From positions 15,494,138 to 15,558,137 of the forward strand of contig CM068544.1 of the NCBI GenBank assembly GCA_035048495.1: a stretch of DNA of 64,000 nucleotides, written 5' to 3'. The notes beneath the pieces are model-generated. The model worked only from the letters and a program-made list of their open reading frames with translations. It was not told the origin of the DNA and did not search any database. The stretch is from Euptelea pleiosperma. Taxonomy: Eukaryota > Streptophyta > Magnoliopsida > Ranunculales > Eupteleaceae. Below are positions 1 through 11,509 of this stretch, in pieces. A program made the position numbers and the translations under genes. The stretch's first letter is position 1. Every line of letters begins with the position of its first letter.

Positions 1-617
1 ATAAAGTCAAACTATCAATTCTGATGTATTTCGTACCAACATTCCATCGGTCCTAGTGTACGATGTCAACACTTCTAGTCCACAAGTCAACTCCCTGATG
101 TGCACACTAATTATTTCATTAGGTATCATCTCTCCGGATTCCCTAATTTTCTTTTAGGTATAAATACCCGAGCGGTCTCATGAATGAGACAACGCCTCTT
201 CTTTAGGGGACTGGAACCCCAAGGGGTCTTAAGGAAATAAGACAACGCCTGATGCTTTAGGGGACTAAAACCCGAAGGGGTCTCGAAGAAATGAGACAAC
301 GCCTGATTCCAACTAATCTGATATTCCACATTCCCAATCACGTTCTTATTCATGTCATCAATCGTATTTATATGCATAAAATAATAATGTTTGTAGAAAC
401 ATCTTTACATGCATAGCATTCCTATTTTTTGCATTTTGAAACTAAAAATAAAAACATTTAAGCCCTATTACACAATAACTTTTGACTCGCACGTCCGATT
501 TGGACGAACTTGATACCGATAGAAAGCTATTGTTGAGATTTTTAAAATGGCATACATATAATGTTTAAAGTATTATAAAAAGTCTACTATAATATTGCTA
601 GAAATAGGGTCATTACA
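1..617 (-). mobile_element. Probable gypsy-like LTR fragment, left edge cut by window
   Basis: Read on the minus strand, this segment begins TGTAATGACCC at 617, a form common at the start of plant Ty3/gypsy LTRs. A TATA-like ATATAAATACG lies about 250 bases further in (plus 361-372), where a U3 promoter would sit. No coding sequence or primer-binding site is visible, and the other end lies beyond the window. It could be the second LTR of the element whose end is at 3222 or an independent nested LTR. The two ends do not align by eye, so I favour two families. Confidence 0.4.
170..310. repeat. Three tandem copies of a 53-54-bp unit
   Basis: The string GACAACGCCT recurs at 188, 241 and 295, each time with a shared neighbourhood (TTTAGGGGACT, GGGGTCT). 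The unit is 53-54 bp in direct repeat. It lies inside the putative LTR above, downstream of its TATA on the minus strand, so it would be in the transcribed leader. No coding role is apparent. Confidence 0.75.
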
Positions 618-619
618 GT

Positions 620-955
620 CGAACCCTAAAGAGGGATCCAAGACACTTGGCCGAACCCTATGAGGGATCCATGACACATGGGTGGGATCCCCATGCATAC
701 AAGTATAGGTTGAACCATCTAGGTATAATAGTCAATAAGACATGACCAAATATCACAATCAACATCGATGAATAATATAAGTAAAAATCGCAAGAGAATC
801 CAATACGCCATGGCCGAACTCTATGAGGGATCCATGACACAAGGTCAAACCCTAAAGAGGGATCCAAGACACATGGCCGAACCCTATGAGAGATCCAAGA
901 CACATGGGTGGGATCCTCGTGCATACAAGTATAGGTCAAACCATCTAGGGTTTAG
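620..955. repeat. Short direct repeats with a GGATCC core
   Basis: A 31-33-bp motif (CGAACCCTATGAGGGATCC, then AAGACACATGG or close variants) occurs twice near 622-684 and three times near 816-910. Both clusters are followed by the same stretch (GGGTGGGATCC, then CATACAAGTATAGG). This reads as a roughly 190-bp duplication containing its own short tandem repeats. No open reading frame accounts for it. The short ORFs on both strands here are by-products of the repeat. Confidence 0.7.
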
Positions 956-1045
956 TCAAACAACAAGGTTAAAACCTTAATAGTTAATAATCATGACCGA
1001 ACCACGAACAATTAATAGGTTTTTACAAAAAACGTACTGCATTAT

Positions 1046-1910
1046 AAAAATCATAACTAAATAAATATGAATTAGAAAAATATAAACTCAATGGATTTAA
1101 AAACTAGATTCACAGAGGTTAAAGGAAAAATAAATAGAAAAATATTCAGATTCAAAATATAGGTCAAAACTCTTAATTAATTGGGCCGGACAGAATCCGG
1201 GATATAGAAAAGTCCCGCACATTTGAAAAATCATAACTTAATCAATACAAATCAGAAAAATATAAACTCAAATGTTATAGAAACTAGATTTAAGGAGGTA
1301 TTTAAAAAAAAGAAATAGAAAAATATTTAGATTCAAAATATGGGTCGAAAAGAATCTGGGATTCTGGGTTTTACAGAAAAGTCTAGCACATTTAAAAAAT
1401 CATAACTTAATCAATACAAATCGGAAAAATACAAACTCAAAGGTTCTAGAAACTAAATTGATAGAGGTATGTATGAAAAATAATTAGAAAAATATTTAGG
1501 TTAAAAATATAGATCGAAATCTCAAGTGAAATGGACCGTATAAAATCTGGAATTCTGGGTTTTACAGCAAAGTCCAGCACGTTTGAAAAATCATAACTTA
1601 ATCAATACAAATAAGAAAAATATAAACTCAAAGGTTCTAGAAACTAGATTGATAGAGGTATCCATGAAAAATAATTAGAAAAATATTTAAGTTAAAAATA
1701 TAGATCGAAATCCCAAGTGAATCGGACCGTGTAAAATCTGAAATTTTGGTTTTTTTTTGTAAAGTCATACAACTTAGAAAAATCATAACTTAATCAATAA
1801 AAAACAGAAAATACAAACTAAACGGTTTTGGAAAATAGATTCAAAGAGGTATTTATAAAAAATAATTATAAAAATATTTAAATTATAAAAATACAACGAA
1901 AATGATAAAG
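1046..1910. repeat. Degenerate AT-rich tandem array, five ~180-bp units
   Basis: The anchor TCATAACT, followed by AATCAATACAAAT-like sequence and AGAAAAATATAAACTCAA, recurs at 1051, 1231, 1400, 1591 and 1783. The spacings are 180, 169, 191 and 192 bp. Each unit also carries GAAACTAGATT, GAGGTAT and an ending like TGGGTTTTACAGAAAAGTCC. The copies differ by substitutions and small indels, so the array is old. It lies within minus-strand gypsy-like sequence and may be the element's untranslated region or an independent satellite. Confidence 0.85.
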
Positions 1911-3222
1911 AACATAATCATCCGTTATAGGTACTAAATAGACCATGGCCAAACCCATCATGGTGGCCCAAAATAAAGATCAACCCAATAAGAATAAAAT
2001 AAATATTATTAAAATTAATTTATAATGAGTATCAACCATTATCTAATGAAAGAGAAACAAAATCTTGAAGAAAAACAAGTATAGGATGGATCATGCGCAC
2101 TTACCTTAAGGTTTCTTGAACTTTAATGAAAATCAAAAGTTTCCTCAAATTTGAAAGTCGTCGGATCGTCTTCTCCTCGGAGTATGTTTTTCAAATTGGA
2201 GTCCCCATCAATTCTTCCTTCTTGCTCGAGTGCGATCGGTGCTCGGATGAAGGTTTAATAGAGCTTTCTCTATTCTTCAATGGAGTTGGGTTGTGAAAGC
2301 TTCTAAAGCTTTAGGGTTTTCATAAATAGGTTTAGGGAAGGATTAGGGTTTCTATTTTGTTGAAATTCGTAACTATCAAAGGGATGACTTTTTCAACCCT
2401 CAAAAACTTATATTTTACACTATTAATGGGTTAGAAATGGGCCCAAGGCCCATATACATCAATAGGCTTCATCTAAGAATATTATTAAGCCCAAAAGGCT
2501 TCTAGATTGGCCATACGAGCCCACCCAACAATCATAACACAAATAATTATAAATTAATTCAATCAAACTATATTATATAATTTAAAAGTTTATACAATAA
2601 GGTATTGACACATGGTACACACATAAATCACATAAAATAGTCTAAATATACAAAAATCACAAAAAAAAGTTCAAAGCCCCGGAAAAGTATCAAGATGACA
2701 TCGGAATGACCCAAAAAGTGATTCGCGGGTCCCACACTCCTATTAAATAAATAATATATAATTAAATATTATTTTTGAAAAATATGCGAATGGTAGGAAG
2801 TTCAAAAATTATAAAAATACTATTTTTGTCAAAATCTCCCAAAATCTTCGACTAGAGTTTTTATGTCTCAAAAAAGCTTCCAAATTTCATAGGTAAGTTA
2901 GTAATGATAAAATAGGAATATTTTTGGTGTCTCGGGCCCACAAAATAATTTTTGTATAAAAGTTTTAGAATGTTAGTTGCGGCAAGAAAAAGTCCCCTGC
3001 AAGTTATGATTCATTATTTTTAGTAGGAATTTAGCCTTAAAGAGCGAGTTTCAAAAATAGAAGGTTTTTTTCAAAGTTGTCAGAATGAAATCAAATTAAA
3101 TACACATACTTATACATGATATTAAACAATAAAAATAATAATAAGAGTCTGAAAAAGTTTCAGGTTTTCATTATTAGGTGAATTTATCATAATACCCTAG
3201 AACGAAAGTTCGGGGTATTACA
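1911..3222 (-). mobile_element. Probable gypsy-like 5' LTR, minus strand, nested in LTR A
   Basis: On the minus strand the sequence opens TGTAATACCCC at 3222. A TATA-like CCTATTTATGAAAA occurs near 2320-2333, followed by a leader with AAACCCTAA and a good splice-donor-like AAGGTAAGT near 2099-2107. This order (LTR start, promoter, leader) suits a gypsy 5' LTR and leader. The 3' end of the LTR and a primer-binding site are not visible, so the left boundary is arbitrary. The sequence to the right (3223 onward) is the middle of another LTR family, so this element appears to have inserted into it. Confidence 0.45.
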
Positions 3223-4292
3223 AAGAAGAGGGGAGCGAGAAGAAAAAGAAGAGGCCATTTTGAGTGCCGTCCTCAACTTGCAGGTGTACCTGCAACTCCC
3301 AAGTTCTCATGGCCCTCCACTCCACCGGTGCCATATGCTCGTGCTTCATCACCCTTCACAAACCTGCCAGGGACCAGCCTAAAATGACTCCAACAGCCAC
3401 TGTTCTCTCCAACACCCTGCACTAAAGTGCCATCATCACTTCACCATCGCCCAGCAATCATTCATCATCCCTGTGTTGCATTCCGGACCACAACCATTAC
3501 CGCCTGCCCTTCTACTCGCTGGTTCGTCATCTCCAATCGGTCTAATAAAACCAGAAAGTAAAATAAAAAAAAGAAGAGAGGAGTTTGAAGAAGAGCATCC
3601 TCACCTTGCTGCCATGCAACACCATCATCATCTCCATTAGCGCCACCATCTTGCTGCTCCAACCACCATTTCATCACACCACAGCCATCAGCCACCGTTT
3701 GAACCCCAGCTGGTCTACACTTCACGCTCCACCATTCTCCAAGCCGTCCACCATTAAGGAGCATCCTGCTCCACCTCACTACCTAGCAAGCCCTAGTCCG
3801 ATCCCCTTCTCCAGGTTTGAGTTAGCACTCCATCTCTCTTTCTAATCTCTCTTATCCAACTCTTTGTTTTATTTTCTTTCAACATTAGTTGTGTTGCTTG
3901 ATGTATTGAAATTTTGATTTTGAGTAAAGTTGTTTCAATTTTTCTCTCTTTCTTGTGAGTTTGATTATAATATGAGCATCCTTCGATTCATTCATCCTAA
4001 TGTTTTCAGCTCTCTTTTATTATTTCATTAGTTTTAGGTAATAAAAAAAGAATCTTTTCAAAACCAACAACCATTCTCATCCCTCCATCTTCTATAATAG
4101 AAATTTTTGGCAAAAAAAAATCTGCCATTTTATTTGTTTGAATTGCGCAAACTAACCCCGAGTGCGGATCAACATCCGGCACAAATCCCTATGCTAGAAT
4201 CTCTGAATTTTGCAGGATAAAATCGGATAAATTTACAAATCTCGTTGATTCTAGGGTTTCTGTAACCAACGACGCTTAAAACCCTAATTTCA
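3223..4292 (+). mobile_element. Right part of a long LTR of family A (copy A0)
   Basis: This is homologous to the right part of the complete family-A LTR at 15214-17782. Shared features are CT-rich leader-like sequence with hairpin-forming TTGCAGGTGTACCTGCAA (3278-3295), then GAGTGCGGATCAACATCC and TAACCAACGACGC, and an end in CCCTAATTTCA at 4292. The left portion is missing, apparently displaced by the minus-strand gypsy insertion at 3222. What follows (4293) matches env-like sequence seen at about 19530, so A0 sits inside a family-B copia element. The open frames here are low-complexity and not conserved. Confidence 0.8.
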
Positions 4293-5140
4293 CATGGGTT
4301 CATTTGTTCACTCCATTTTCACCTCTTGTGAGTGGATTCTGGCTATGCGTTTGAACATCCCTTTCTATCTTGTTCTAGTTAAAATGTTTTATGACAACAT
4401 GCATTCTATCCAGTGTGATGTCGAGAGTGAGCTATCATTTGAGACTTATGCCTCTAGGGCTCACTTGACTATTTCCCCTGATCTAATTTCCACTTTGTTG
4501 AGCATTCCTCACCATCTGCTCCACATGAGCATCTCCATAGGACTCGTGTGTTGATGACTGATAGAGTTATCCCGACTGAGACTCTTACTGGTCAGTCATT
4601 CCATTGGAGATCATATATTCCTCTTACATCTCTTCTCCCTAATTATCGGTAGTTGCACCTGATCTGTGGGTACAACATTGATCCACCTGGCCATGGGGAA
4701 CAGGTGAACATTGATCGACTTCAGCTACTCTATCATCTTGGTACTGGCTTTGTCATCGATCTTCCTAGATTCATGTTTAGGGCCATGGCCAGAGCTAATA
4801 GCCATTTGGCTAATCATCCCTGTCTTCCTTTTCCTCTACTTGTGAGCTCTATTCTTCTTCATCTCGATGTACCGATTTCACCATCAGAGGAGGTCTGCTC
4901 ACCCATGGGACCCATTGGACCCTCTACTATTCGGAAGAGTATGTCTCAGGTTCGTAAGGTTACTAAGGTTCCCTCTGGTTTTGATGACATGTTTGATGAT
5001 GATGGACTTGGGAGACGATTCAGAGCCAGGAGCTCATCAGATTGATACAGAGATGCATCCTCTTGAGCCACAGTTGTCGTATGTCCAGCCACCTGAGATG
5101 CATGCACCTTATACTTTAGAGTCTCTTCATCATTAGATGA
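4293..5140 (+). pseudogene. Env-like ORF relic of a Sirevirus-like copia element
   Basis: Translations in two frames give pieces such as FYDNMHSIQCD, TISPDLISTLL, SYIPLTSLLP, LHLICGYNIDPPGHG and LLYHLGTGFVIDLPRF. They are separated by frameshifts and stops near 4552 and 4650. The same protein is encoded, also broken, at 19572-20445. The pattern resembles the plant transposon family often labelled envelope-like or putative plant transposon protein, an extra ORF after pol in some Sirevirus and related elements. I infer that family from memory of its layout; function is unproven. It is followed by polypurine tracts and the 3' LTR at 5972, as expected for a third ORF. Left end is cut by LTR A0. 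Confidence 0.65.
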
Positions 5141-5971
5141 TTGGATTCAATCAAAGACTCAGCTCTCATGACGAATGGACATCTCAAAGCTTTCAATGGT
5201 TGGAGGAACGACAAGATGCACGTTTCGATCGGATGACGGGCACCTTGTCAGATATGTAGCGTTACATGGAGTACCAGTTTATTCAGATGGGCTTCGGACA
5301 ACATCCAGCTCGGGATCCGCATGATGGTACGTGACCATCTTCTTAGTCTCTTGGCAAGAGATTTCTTTTTGAGTTATCTATTTATTTTTGGATCTATTGT
5401 ATATAGATAAACTCAGTTATTTTATGGTTATACTATGTTTATTTTTATTAATTATTTGTTACAGAGTATAAACCAGTTTGTTTATGATTATGCCATAGTA
5501 CTTTTTGTATTATGTTGACATTTTATGTACCTATTTTTCATGATGATATCCAATGCATGCTTATTATCTGCTTATATTTATGTACCTTTGTCATTCTGTG
5601 ACAAAAAGGGGGAGAGAAAACCATAGAGGTAAAAATAAGTAGATGCATGAGATAGGGGGAGAGAAATTAATTAAGGGGGAAAAATTATTTACATTATTCT
5701 TCTAATTTCTCTACCTGTCATATGCATAATTAACTCACTACATTTTATTGATTTATTGATTATTTTTGTTGATGGTATTACATGGTATGTGTTGTTGGCA
5801 GAATGTGCAGGGAACAAATCAAAAACAACTATTCTATTATCTATTCGATTATCTCCGAGAGATTGTGAGATAGTGAGTGAATTACGTAAGAGGGTGGGAT
5901 TATAATTATTTTGTGTTTACCTTCTATATGATTAAATATTTTTTTATCACGGAATTGACAAAGGGAGAGAT
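5141..5971 (+). other. Copia 3' untranslated region with several polypurine tracts
   Basis: No coding sequence was found. Polypurine runs AAAAAGGGGGAGAG (5603-5616), ATAGGGGGAGAG (5653-5664) and AAGGGGGAAAAA (5673-5684) precede a final tract (GACAAAGGGAGAGAT, 5957-5971) that abuts the 3' LTR. Multiple polypurine tracts before the 3' LTR are reported for Sirevirus elements. The same arrangement recurs at 25226-25564 in the second copy. Confidence 0.75.
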
Positions 5972-7590
5972 TGTAAGGAATATTTTTATATTCTAGTTTG
6001 GCAAAGATTCCGTATAACATAAAAACACTCATGTAACCATTCCTATGAGCACCAATGTAGTGTCAAGATGTCGTGGTACACATACTTCGTCGATTACGTG
6101 AAGACTAGAAGATAGAGACAACAAGAATCAGATGGTTGACAACAAGAGTCATCTGAGAAACTGACCATTTGTCGGTTATAGATCGTATACGCTTGCTTAG
6201 GAAGGTAATTGACTTAGTGGCCATATGAATATGTTTAAATGAATAAAATATAATGGTCAAACCTAGTCATTGGACAAACCCAAGTCTAAGTCAATATTAT
6301 TGACTTATGAGAAAGTCCGATCGATTGGACTATTTGGGCCAATCGATTGGACAAAGCCCAATCGATTGGAGACCTCTGTAAATCGTTGGAGTCTACGAGA
6401 CAGAACATGATCAAAGCCAAATCGAATGGAGACCTCTGTAAAATCAATTGGAGTCTACGAGACAGAACATGATCAGAGCCCAATCGATTGGAGACCTCTG
6501 TTAAATCGATTAGAGCTTACGGGACAGAAACTTATTTAAGTCCGATCGATTGGACTATGAACAATCGATTGGATTTACGAAGGAAAAACCCATCCGTATA
6601 AGGCCAATCGATTGGACTCAAAACCCAATCGATTGGACTTGGCCCAATCGATTGGACCTAGAGTACAATCAATTGGACTTCACATGGATTGAGTCTTTCT
6701 CAGATAAAAAATTCTAGTTTCCACTCTCCCACATTCTTAAGGGCTCAAGGTTATGAATTTTATAAATATAACCCTTCTATGCCTTCTCTAAACATACTTC
6801 TATACACATTGAATAGAGAGAATAAATGTTTATTTATTAGAGTGTCCATTCGAAAAGCAAGAAGCTTTTTATCTCATAAACATCTTGTGAGCTTTTTCCT
6901 CTTCTTGATCAAAGCCAAGAGCTTGATTCATTACTCAGCTTAGGTCTTCCACATAAATATTTGACTTAGTAGCCTAAGTGTACCAGTGTGACTCAACACT
7001 CATTGAGCAACCTAGGGTTCAGGGTGTACTGAATCATTTACCTTCAGCAAAGGCTGGAGTGTTGAGAATTAAGATCGGAGTGGCTGATCGACAGTAGGTT
7101 TGTGGTGTACCAAACTGAACAAGCGGACAAGGATTCTTGGCTGAGAGGGCGCGCGTGGACTCGTTGCATTGATTCAGAGGACGTGGACGCATCGACAGTA
7201 GGCCTTGGCTAAACTTGGAAGCTGTATTTGCAAAGGTGTTGCGTAGGTAACCTTTGTTTCGTTTAGCTTTTCAGTTAGTGATACTTTCCGTCTGGACGTG
7301 GTCCCGTGATTTTCCTTGGCTGAGATTTCCACGTAAAAATCTCTTGTCTTGTGTGATTGTTTATTTGCATTCCGCTACCTATATTGATTAAATCAAATGA
7401 TGAAAAGAAGATATACCACGGAGGTATATTCGATTTAAATCGGTTGTGCCTTTATCAAACAACTAAGGCATGCGATTTTATTCCCTACCATAGACCAGTA
7501 AAATTATTTAGGTTTAATTAATTTTAAATACCTGATCAACCCCCCTTCTAGGTATTTCTGATTAAAGAGAACGGACCAGTTGTTATTTCA
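5972..7590 (+). mobile_element. 3' LTR of a family-B copia element (copy B1)
   Basis: The LTR starts TGTAAGGAATATTTTTATA directly after a polypurine tract and ends GTTATTTCA at 7590 (1619 bp). Three other copies occur in the window (11830, 25565, 38489). About ten copies of the palindrome CCAATCGATTGG or close variants lie in 6309-6680. They stand upstream of a TATA (TTTATAAATATAAC, about 6760), so they are in U3. A CAACCCCCCTTCTAGG motif lies near the 3' end, as in Sirevirus-type LTRs. The flanking 7591-7595 is AATAC; the partner duplication is outside the window. Confidence 0.9.
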
Positions 7591-8815
7591 AATACAACTG
7601 AGTTGTCTTGTTATATGCATGGGTGGCCCATGCCCGCGGCACTTTCCGACAAAGTGTTTGTCAAAATCAGGTGGGAGTTAATCTCAGCCATCGATATGAA
7701 GTATAGTCGATCTCAGCTACTCATTATTGAAGCCATATAAGATAAGAGGGGGTATAAGAAAACCATAGTCACTTGTTATAGTGATAGTGGGTGGCCTGTG
7801 TCCTCGGCACTCCCCGTCAAAGCATTTGCCAAAATCAGGTGTGAGTAGCTGAGATCCACTGTCCATTTGGGGGATAAGATCTCGGCCCTTCTTTGTTGAA
7901 ACAGATAAGAGGGGCTATAAGTGGGGAGACAACTTCCCTGTTTTGTTATATACTAGTAAATGGCCCGTGCCCATGGCACTCTCCGACAAAAGCATTTGCA
8001 AAAATTGGGTCCTTCGGCATTCAAACGATATAACGGACTGGGGCGTTACCATTTTTTCCATTATAATGGCTGTTATAACGGATTGTAACGCACAGAGGGA
8101 GAAATGGGAAAATAATAGAAATAACAAAAAATAACAGTGTTGAAATTCAAATTTTGAATAAATTGAGGTCAAATGAGGTGGATTGAGTGGCTGAAATCTA
8201 ACCGTCCACATTAGATCGATGGATTTGATCTTAACCACTCTTTATCTAACCATCCACATTAGATGGATGGATAAGATAAGAGAATACAATTGAGTTGTCT
8301 TGTTATATGTGTGGATGGCCCGAGCCTGCGGCACTTTCCAACAAAGTGTTTGTCAAAATCGGGTTGGAGTTAATCTCAGCCAACGATATGAAGCATAGTG
8401 GATCTCAGCCATTCATTATTGAAGCCATATAAGATAAGAGGGGGTATAAGAAAACCACAGTCACTTGTTATATTGATAGTGGGTGGCCCGTGCCCTCGGC
8501 ACTCCCCGTCAAAGCATTTGCCAAAATCGGGTGTGAGTGGCTGAGATCCACCGTCCATTTGGGGGATAAGATTTTGACCCTTCTTTGTTGAAATAGATAA
8601 GAGGGGGTATAGGTGGGGAGACAACTTCCATGTTTTGTTATATAGACTAGTCGGTGACCCGTGCCCATGACACTCCTCGACAAAGTGTTTGTCAAAATTA
8701 GGTGTGAGTGGCTGAGATCCACCGTTCTGTTGGGGGATAAGATCTCGGCCCTTCTTTATGAAGCCTATAAGAGGGGGAGACAACTTTCCTGTTTTGTTAT
8801 ATAGATATAGATCAT
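7591..8815. repeat. Duplicated GGCCCGTGCC-type dispersed repeat
   Basis: Roughly five related units carry GTGGCCCGTGCC, GGCACTCCCCGACAAAG, CATTTGCCAAAATCGGG, TGAGATCCACCGTCC, GGGGGATAAGATCTCGGCCC and AAGAGGGGGTATAAG. The blocks at about 7600-7955 and 8290-8655 are a direct duplication of some 355 bp. The B1 copia LTR ends inside the first block. The same family forms the centre of the foldback element at 26941-27210. No transposase is visible. It could be a MITE or a non-autonomous element of an unassigned superfamily. Short ORFs within it are by-products. Confidence 0.7.
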
Positions 8816-8924
8816 AACTTATATAATCTATGTTAATAACCTATGTTCGTTTTTTTTTTTGCTAATGAAGAATTATATAAAAACACAAAGAAATATGGAG
8901 AAGGAAACAATCAATCCATGAATC

Positions 8925-9343
8925 TGTAGTAGAGACAGACCGAGACCTCAATCAAGAAAAGGAAGGGAGGGCGCAGATCCCACCACTAACTCATTCTGCA
9001 TTGCATATTAGAACCTAACTTAGCACAATAATTTGCACTGAAGTTGACTTCTCTCCAAGTTGAACTGAAGTAGATTCTGAGAAATTTATTTTTTATGGAC
9101 TCCCACTTATTTTTAACACACCAAGGAATATCATCCTTCTTGAACGCTTTTATTGCCGATTTTGAGTCTAATTCTATCCAAATATTCTTCTAGTCATGAG
9201 TTAATGCTATAATTGTACCTTCCACAATTGCTATGCATTCAGCCAAATAGCTCGTACTAATCCCCATACCTGCCATCAACGTACACCTTGTAGAGCCCAA
9301 GTGATCTCTGATACTATAGGAAAACATGTCATTAGCAGTGGCC
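8925..9343 (-). pseudogene. LINE RNase H-like domain relic
   Basis: Translating the minus strand gives the plant RNase H-like fold. Visible pieces are NDMFSYSIRDHLG, then SYLAECIAIVEGTIIAL (the conserved AE before a helix), WIELDSKSAIKAF (second-strand Asp), and DIPWCVKNKWESI. The tail TWREVNFSANYCAKL resembles the usual H-R-E-G-N and A-D-x-L-A end. One in-frame TAG interrupts it between the AE helix and the WIELDS strand. A T-run (plus about 8850-8861) downstream of the minus-strand ORF could be the remnant poly(A) tail. The domain occurs at the end of plant L1 LINE ORF2, and in some degraded host-like copies. No reverse transcriptase is present, so this is a 5'-truncated fragment. Confidence 0.75.
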
Positions 9344-9349
9344 AGGGCC

Positions 9350-10240
9350 ACCGGTAAAGGTTCAAAAAATTGCCACTAAAGCCTTTAGTGGCGGCCACCG
9401 ACTGCCACTAATTCTTCTGTCGCTAAAGGCTTTAGCAGCGACCACATACAAAAATGGCCGCTGCTAAAAGAGCCTTATAATTGACGGAAAAGTCGTGGGG
9501 AATACAATTATGACTGGCGATGAGACTGTTTTTAGCGACGGGTGCTAAAAGTAAGTATTAGCAGTGCCCAGAATACCGCTGCCGCTAATTCTAACTTTTA
9601 ACAGGGGTCACTGACCGTTGCTAAAAGTAAGTATTAGCGATCGCCAGTAAATAACTGCCACTAATAGGTACCTACAGGGGTGGGGTTTGATCAAAGAATT
9701 ATACTTTTAGCGGCGGTTATTGGCCGTGTTAAAACTAAGTAATAGCTGTGGCCAGGAATAAACTGCCTTTAAAAGGTACCTATAGCGGCGGCCATTGACT
9801 GCCGCTAAATGTACATTTTAGAGGCGGTTTATTCTTGGCCATCGCTATTACTTAGTTTTAGCGGGGTTAGCGGCGGCCAAAAACTGCTGCTACAAGTATG
9901 ATTTTTTGTTTTTTAAAGTTTTTAGTAGTGGCGACTGCTAAAAATATTTTTTATTTTTTTCTCCTATGAGAGATGACCTGTAACCTATAAGTACCTATAA
10001 CTTGTATCATTTTTATTCATGCCAATTAAATTTATTAAACAAATATATAATAAAGTATTCATTAAAACTTAAAAATTATTACAATATCCATAGTTCAAAA
10101 ACATCTATAAAAAGAAAAGTAAATAGAAGAAAATGATCTGTAGTAGGTCAATCATCAGCTGGGTCCTGTAAAACAAAAAATAATAAACTAATTAGAATAA
10201 CAAATGCTAAATTGTTTGAAACTCGACTTAATTAAAATTT
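9350..10240. mobile_element. CACTA-like terminal region with subterminal repeats
   Basis: 9350-9935 is packed with direct and inverted copies of short motifs such as TTTAGCGGCGG, GCCACTAAAGCC, CCGCTGCTAAAAG and TAAGTATTAGC, alternating in orientation. Subterminal arrays of this kind (TTAGCGGCGG) are typical of plant CACTA (En/Spm) transposons. The terminal CACTA bases are not clearly preserved. 9936-10240 is AT-rich and lacks coding potential. Together with the tandem array and the minus-strand ORF tail to the right, this looks like one end of a deleted CACTA element. Confidence 0.6.
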
Positions 10241-11475
10241 TGAAATCTCTACTAAACCTCCAACTAACTGTGTTGCACTTCAAACCTACAACTAATGACA
10301 ATTTTTGAACAGGACCTTAGAATTTGATCCCGTCTTGAAGTGTTGGAAGAAGTTTCGGGAGATTCGGAACTCGTTTGCCCCGATTTGGGCGTCAAGGTCC
10401 CGAAATGGACTTTAGTTCTAAGTCTTGCCTAAACCATCAACTGACTATAGTTTCCCAACCAGAACTCAAGTTTGACCCCGTCTCTTCCAACACATTTGTT
10501 TCAACGCATTTGAAGTGTTAGAAGAGGTTTCGGGAGATTCGGACCTCGTTTGCTCGATTTGGACGTCGAGGTCCCGAATTAAGTCTAAAATGCCTAAACT
10601 TCCAACTGACTACAATTTCCCAATCGGACCTCAGAATTTGACCCCGTCTCTTCCAACACATTTGTTTCAACACATTTGGAGTGTTGGAAGAAGTTTTGGG
10701 AGATTTGGACCCCGTTTGCCCAATTTGGGCGTCTAAGACCCAGAATGGACTTTAATAACCTACAACTAACTACAATTTCTCAACTGGACCTCAGATTTGA
10801 CCCCGTCTCTTACAACACATTTATTTCAACACGTTTGAAGTATTGGAAGAGGTTTCGGGAGATTCGAACCTCGTTTGTCCAATTTGGGTGTCGAAGATCC
10901 GAAATGGACTTCAATTCTAAGTCTAAAATGCATAAACCTACAACTGACTATAATTTTCCAACCGGACCTCATAATTTGACATCGTCTCTTCTAACACATT
11001 TGTTTCAACCCGTTTGAAGTGTTGATAGATGTTTCAGGAGATTCGGACGCCGTTTGCCCAATTTGGGCGTCAAAGACCTGAAATGGACTTTAGTTATAAG
11101 TCTAAAATGCCTAAACCTACAATTGACTATAATTTCCCAATCGAACCTCAGAATTTGACCCTGTTTCTTCCAACACATTTGTTTTGAAGATGTTTTGCGA
11201 AATTCAGACCCCGTTTGCCCGATTTGGGCGTCGAAGACCAGAAATGGACTTTAGTTATAAGTCTAAAATGCCTAAACCTACAACTGACTACAATTTTCCA
11301 ATTAGACCTCAAAATTTGACCCCGTCTCTTCCAACACATTTGTTTTAACACGTTTGAAGTGTTGGAAGAGGTTTTGAGAGATTCGGACTTCGTTTGCCCA
11401 ATTTGGGCATCGAAGACCCAAAATGGACTTCAGTTCTAAGTCTTGCCTAAACCTATAACTGATTAAGTTTGAAAT
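10241..11475. repeat. Tandem array, seven to eight ~169-bp units
   Basis: Each unit carries ACTGACTATAATTTCCCAA, GACCCCGTCTCTTCCAAC, ACACATTTGTTTCAAC, GAAGTGTTGGAAGAGG, TCGGGAGATTCGGAC, GTTTGCCCAATTTGGGCGTC and GAAATGGACTT. The GACCCCGTCTC anchor (or its variant) occurs at 10473, 10640, 10799, 10979, 11157 and 11318, spacing 159-180 bp. A first truncated unit lies near 10320 and a partial one near 11455. It sits between CACTA subterminal repeats and a CACTA-like ORF tail, so it is probably internal to that transposon. The short ORFs are repeat artefacts. Confidence 0.88.
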
Positions 11476-11509
11476 GCCTAAACCTATAATTGACTATAGT
11501 TTTCCAACA

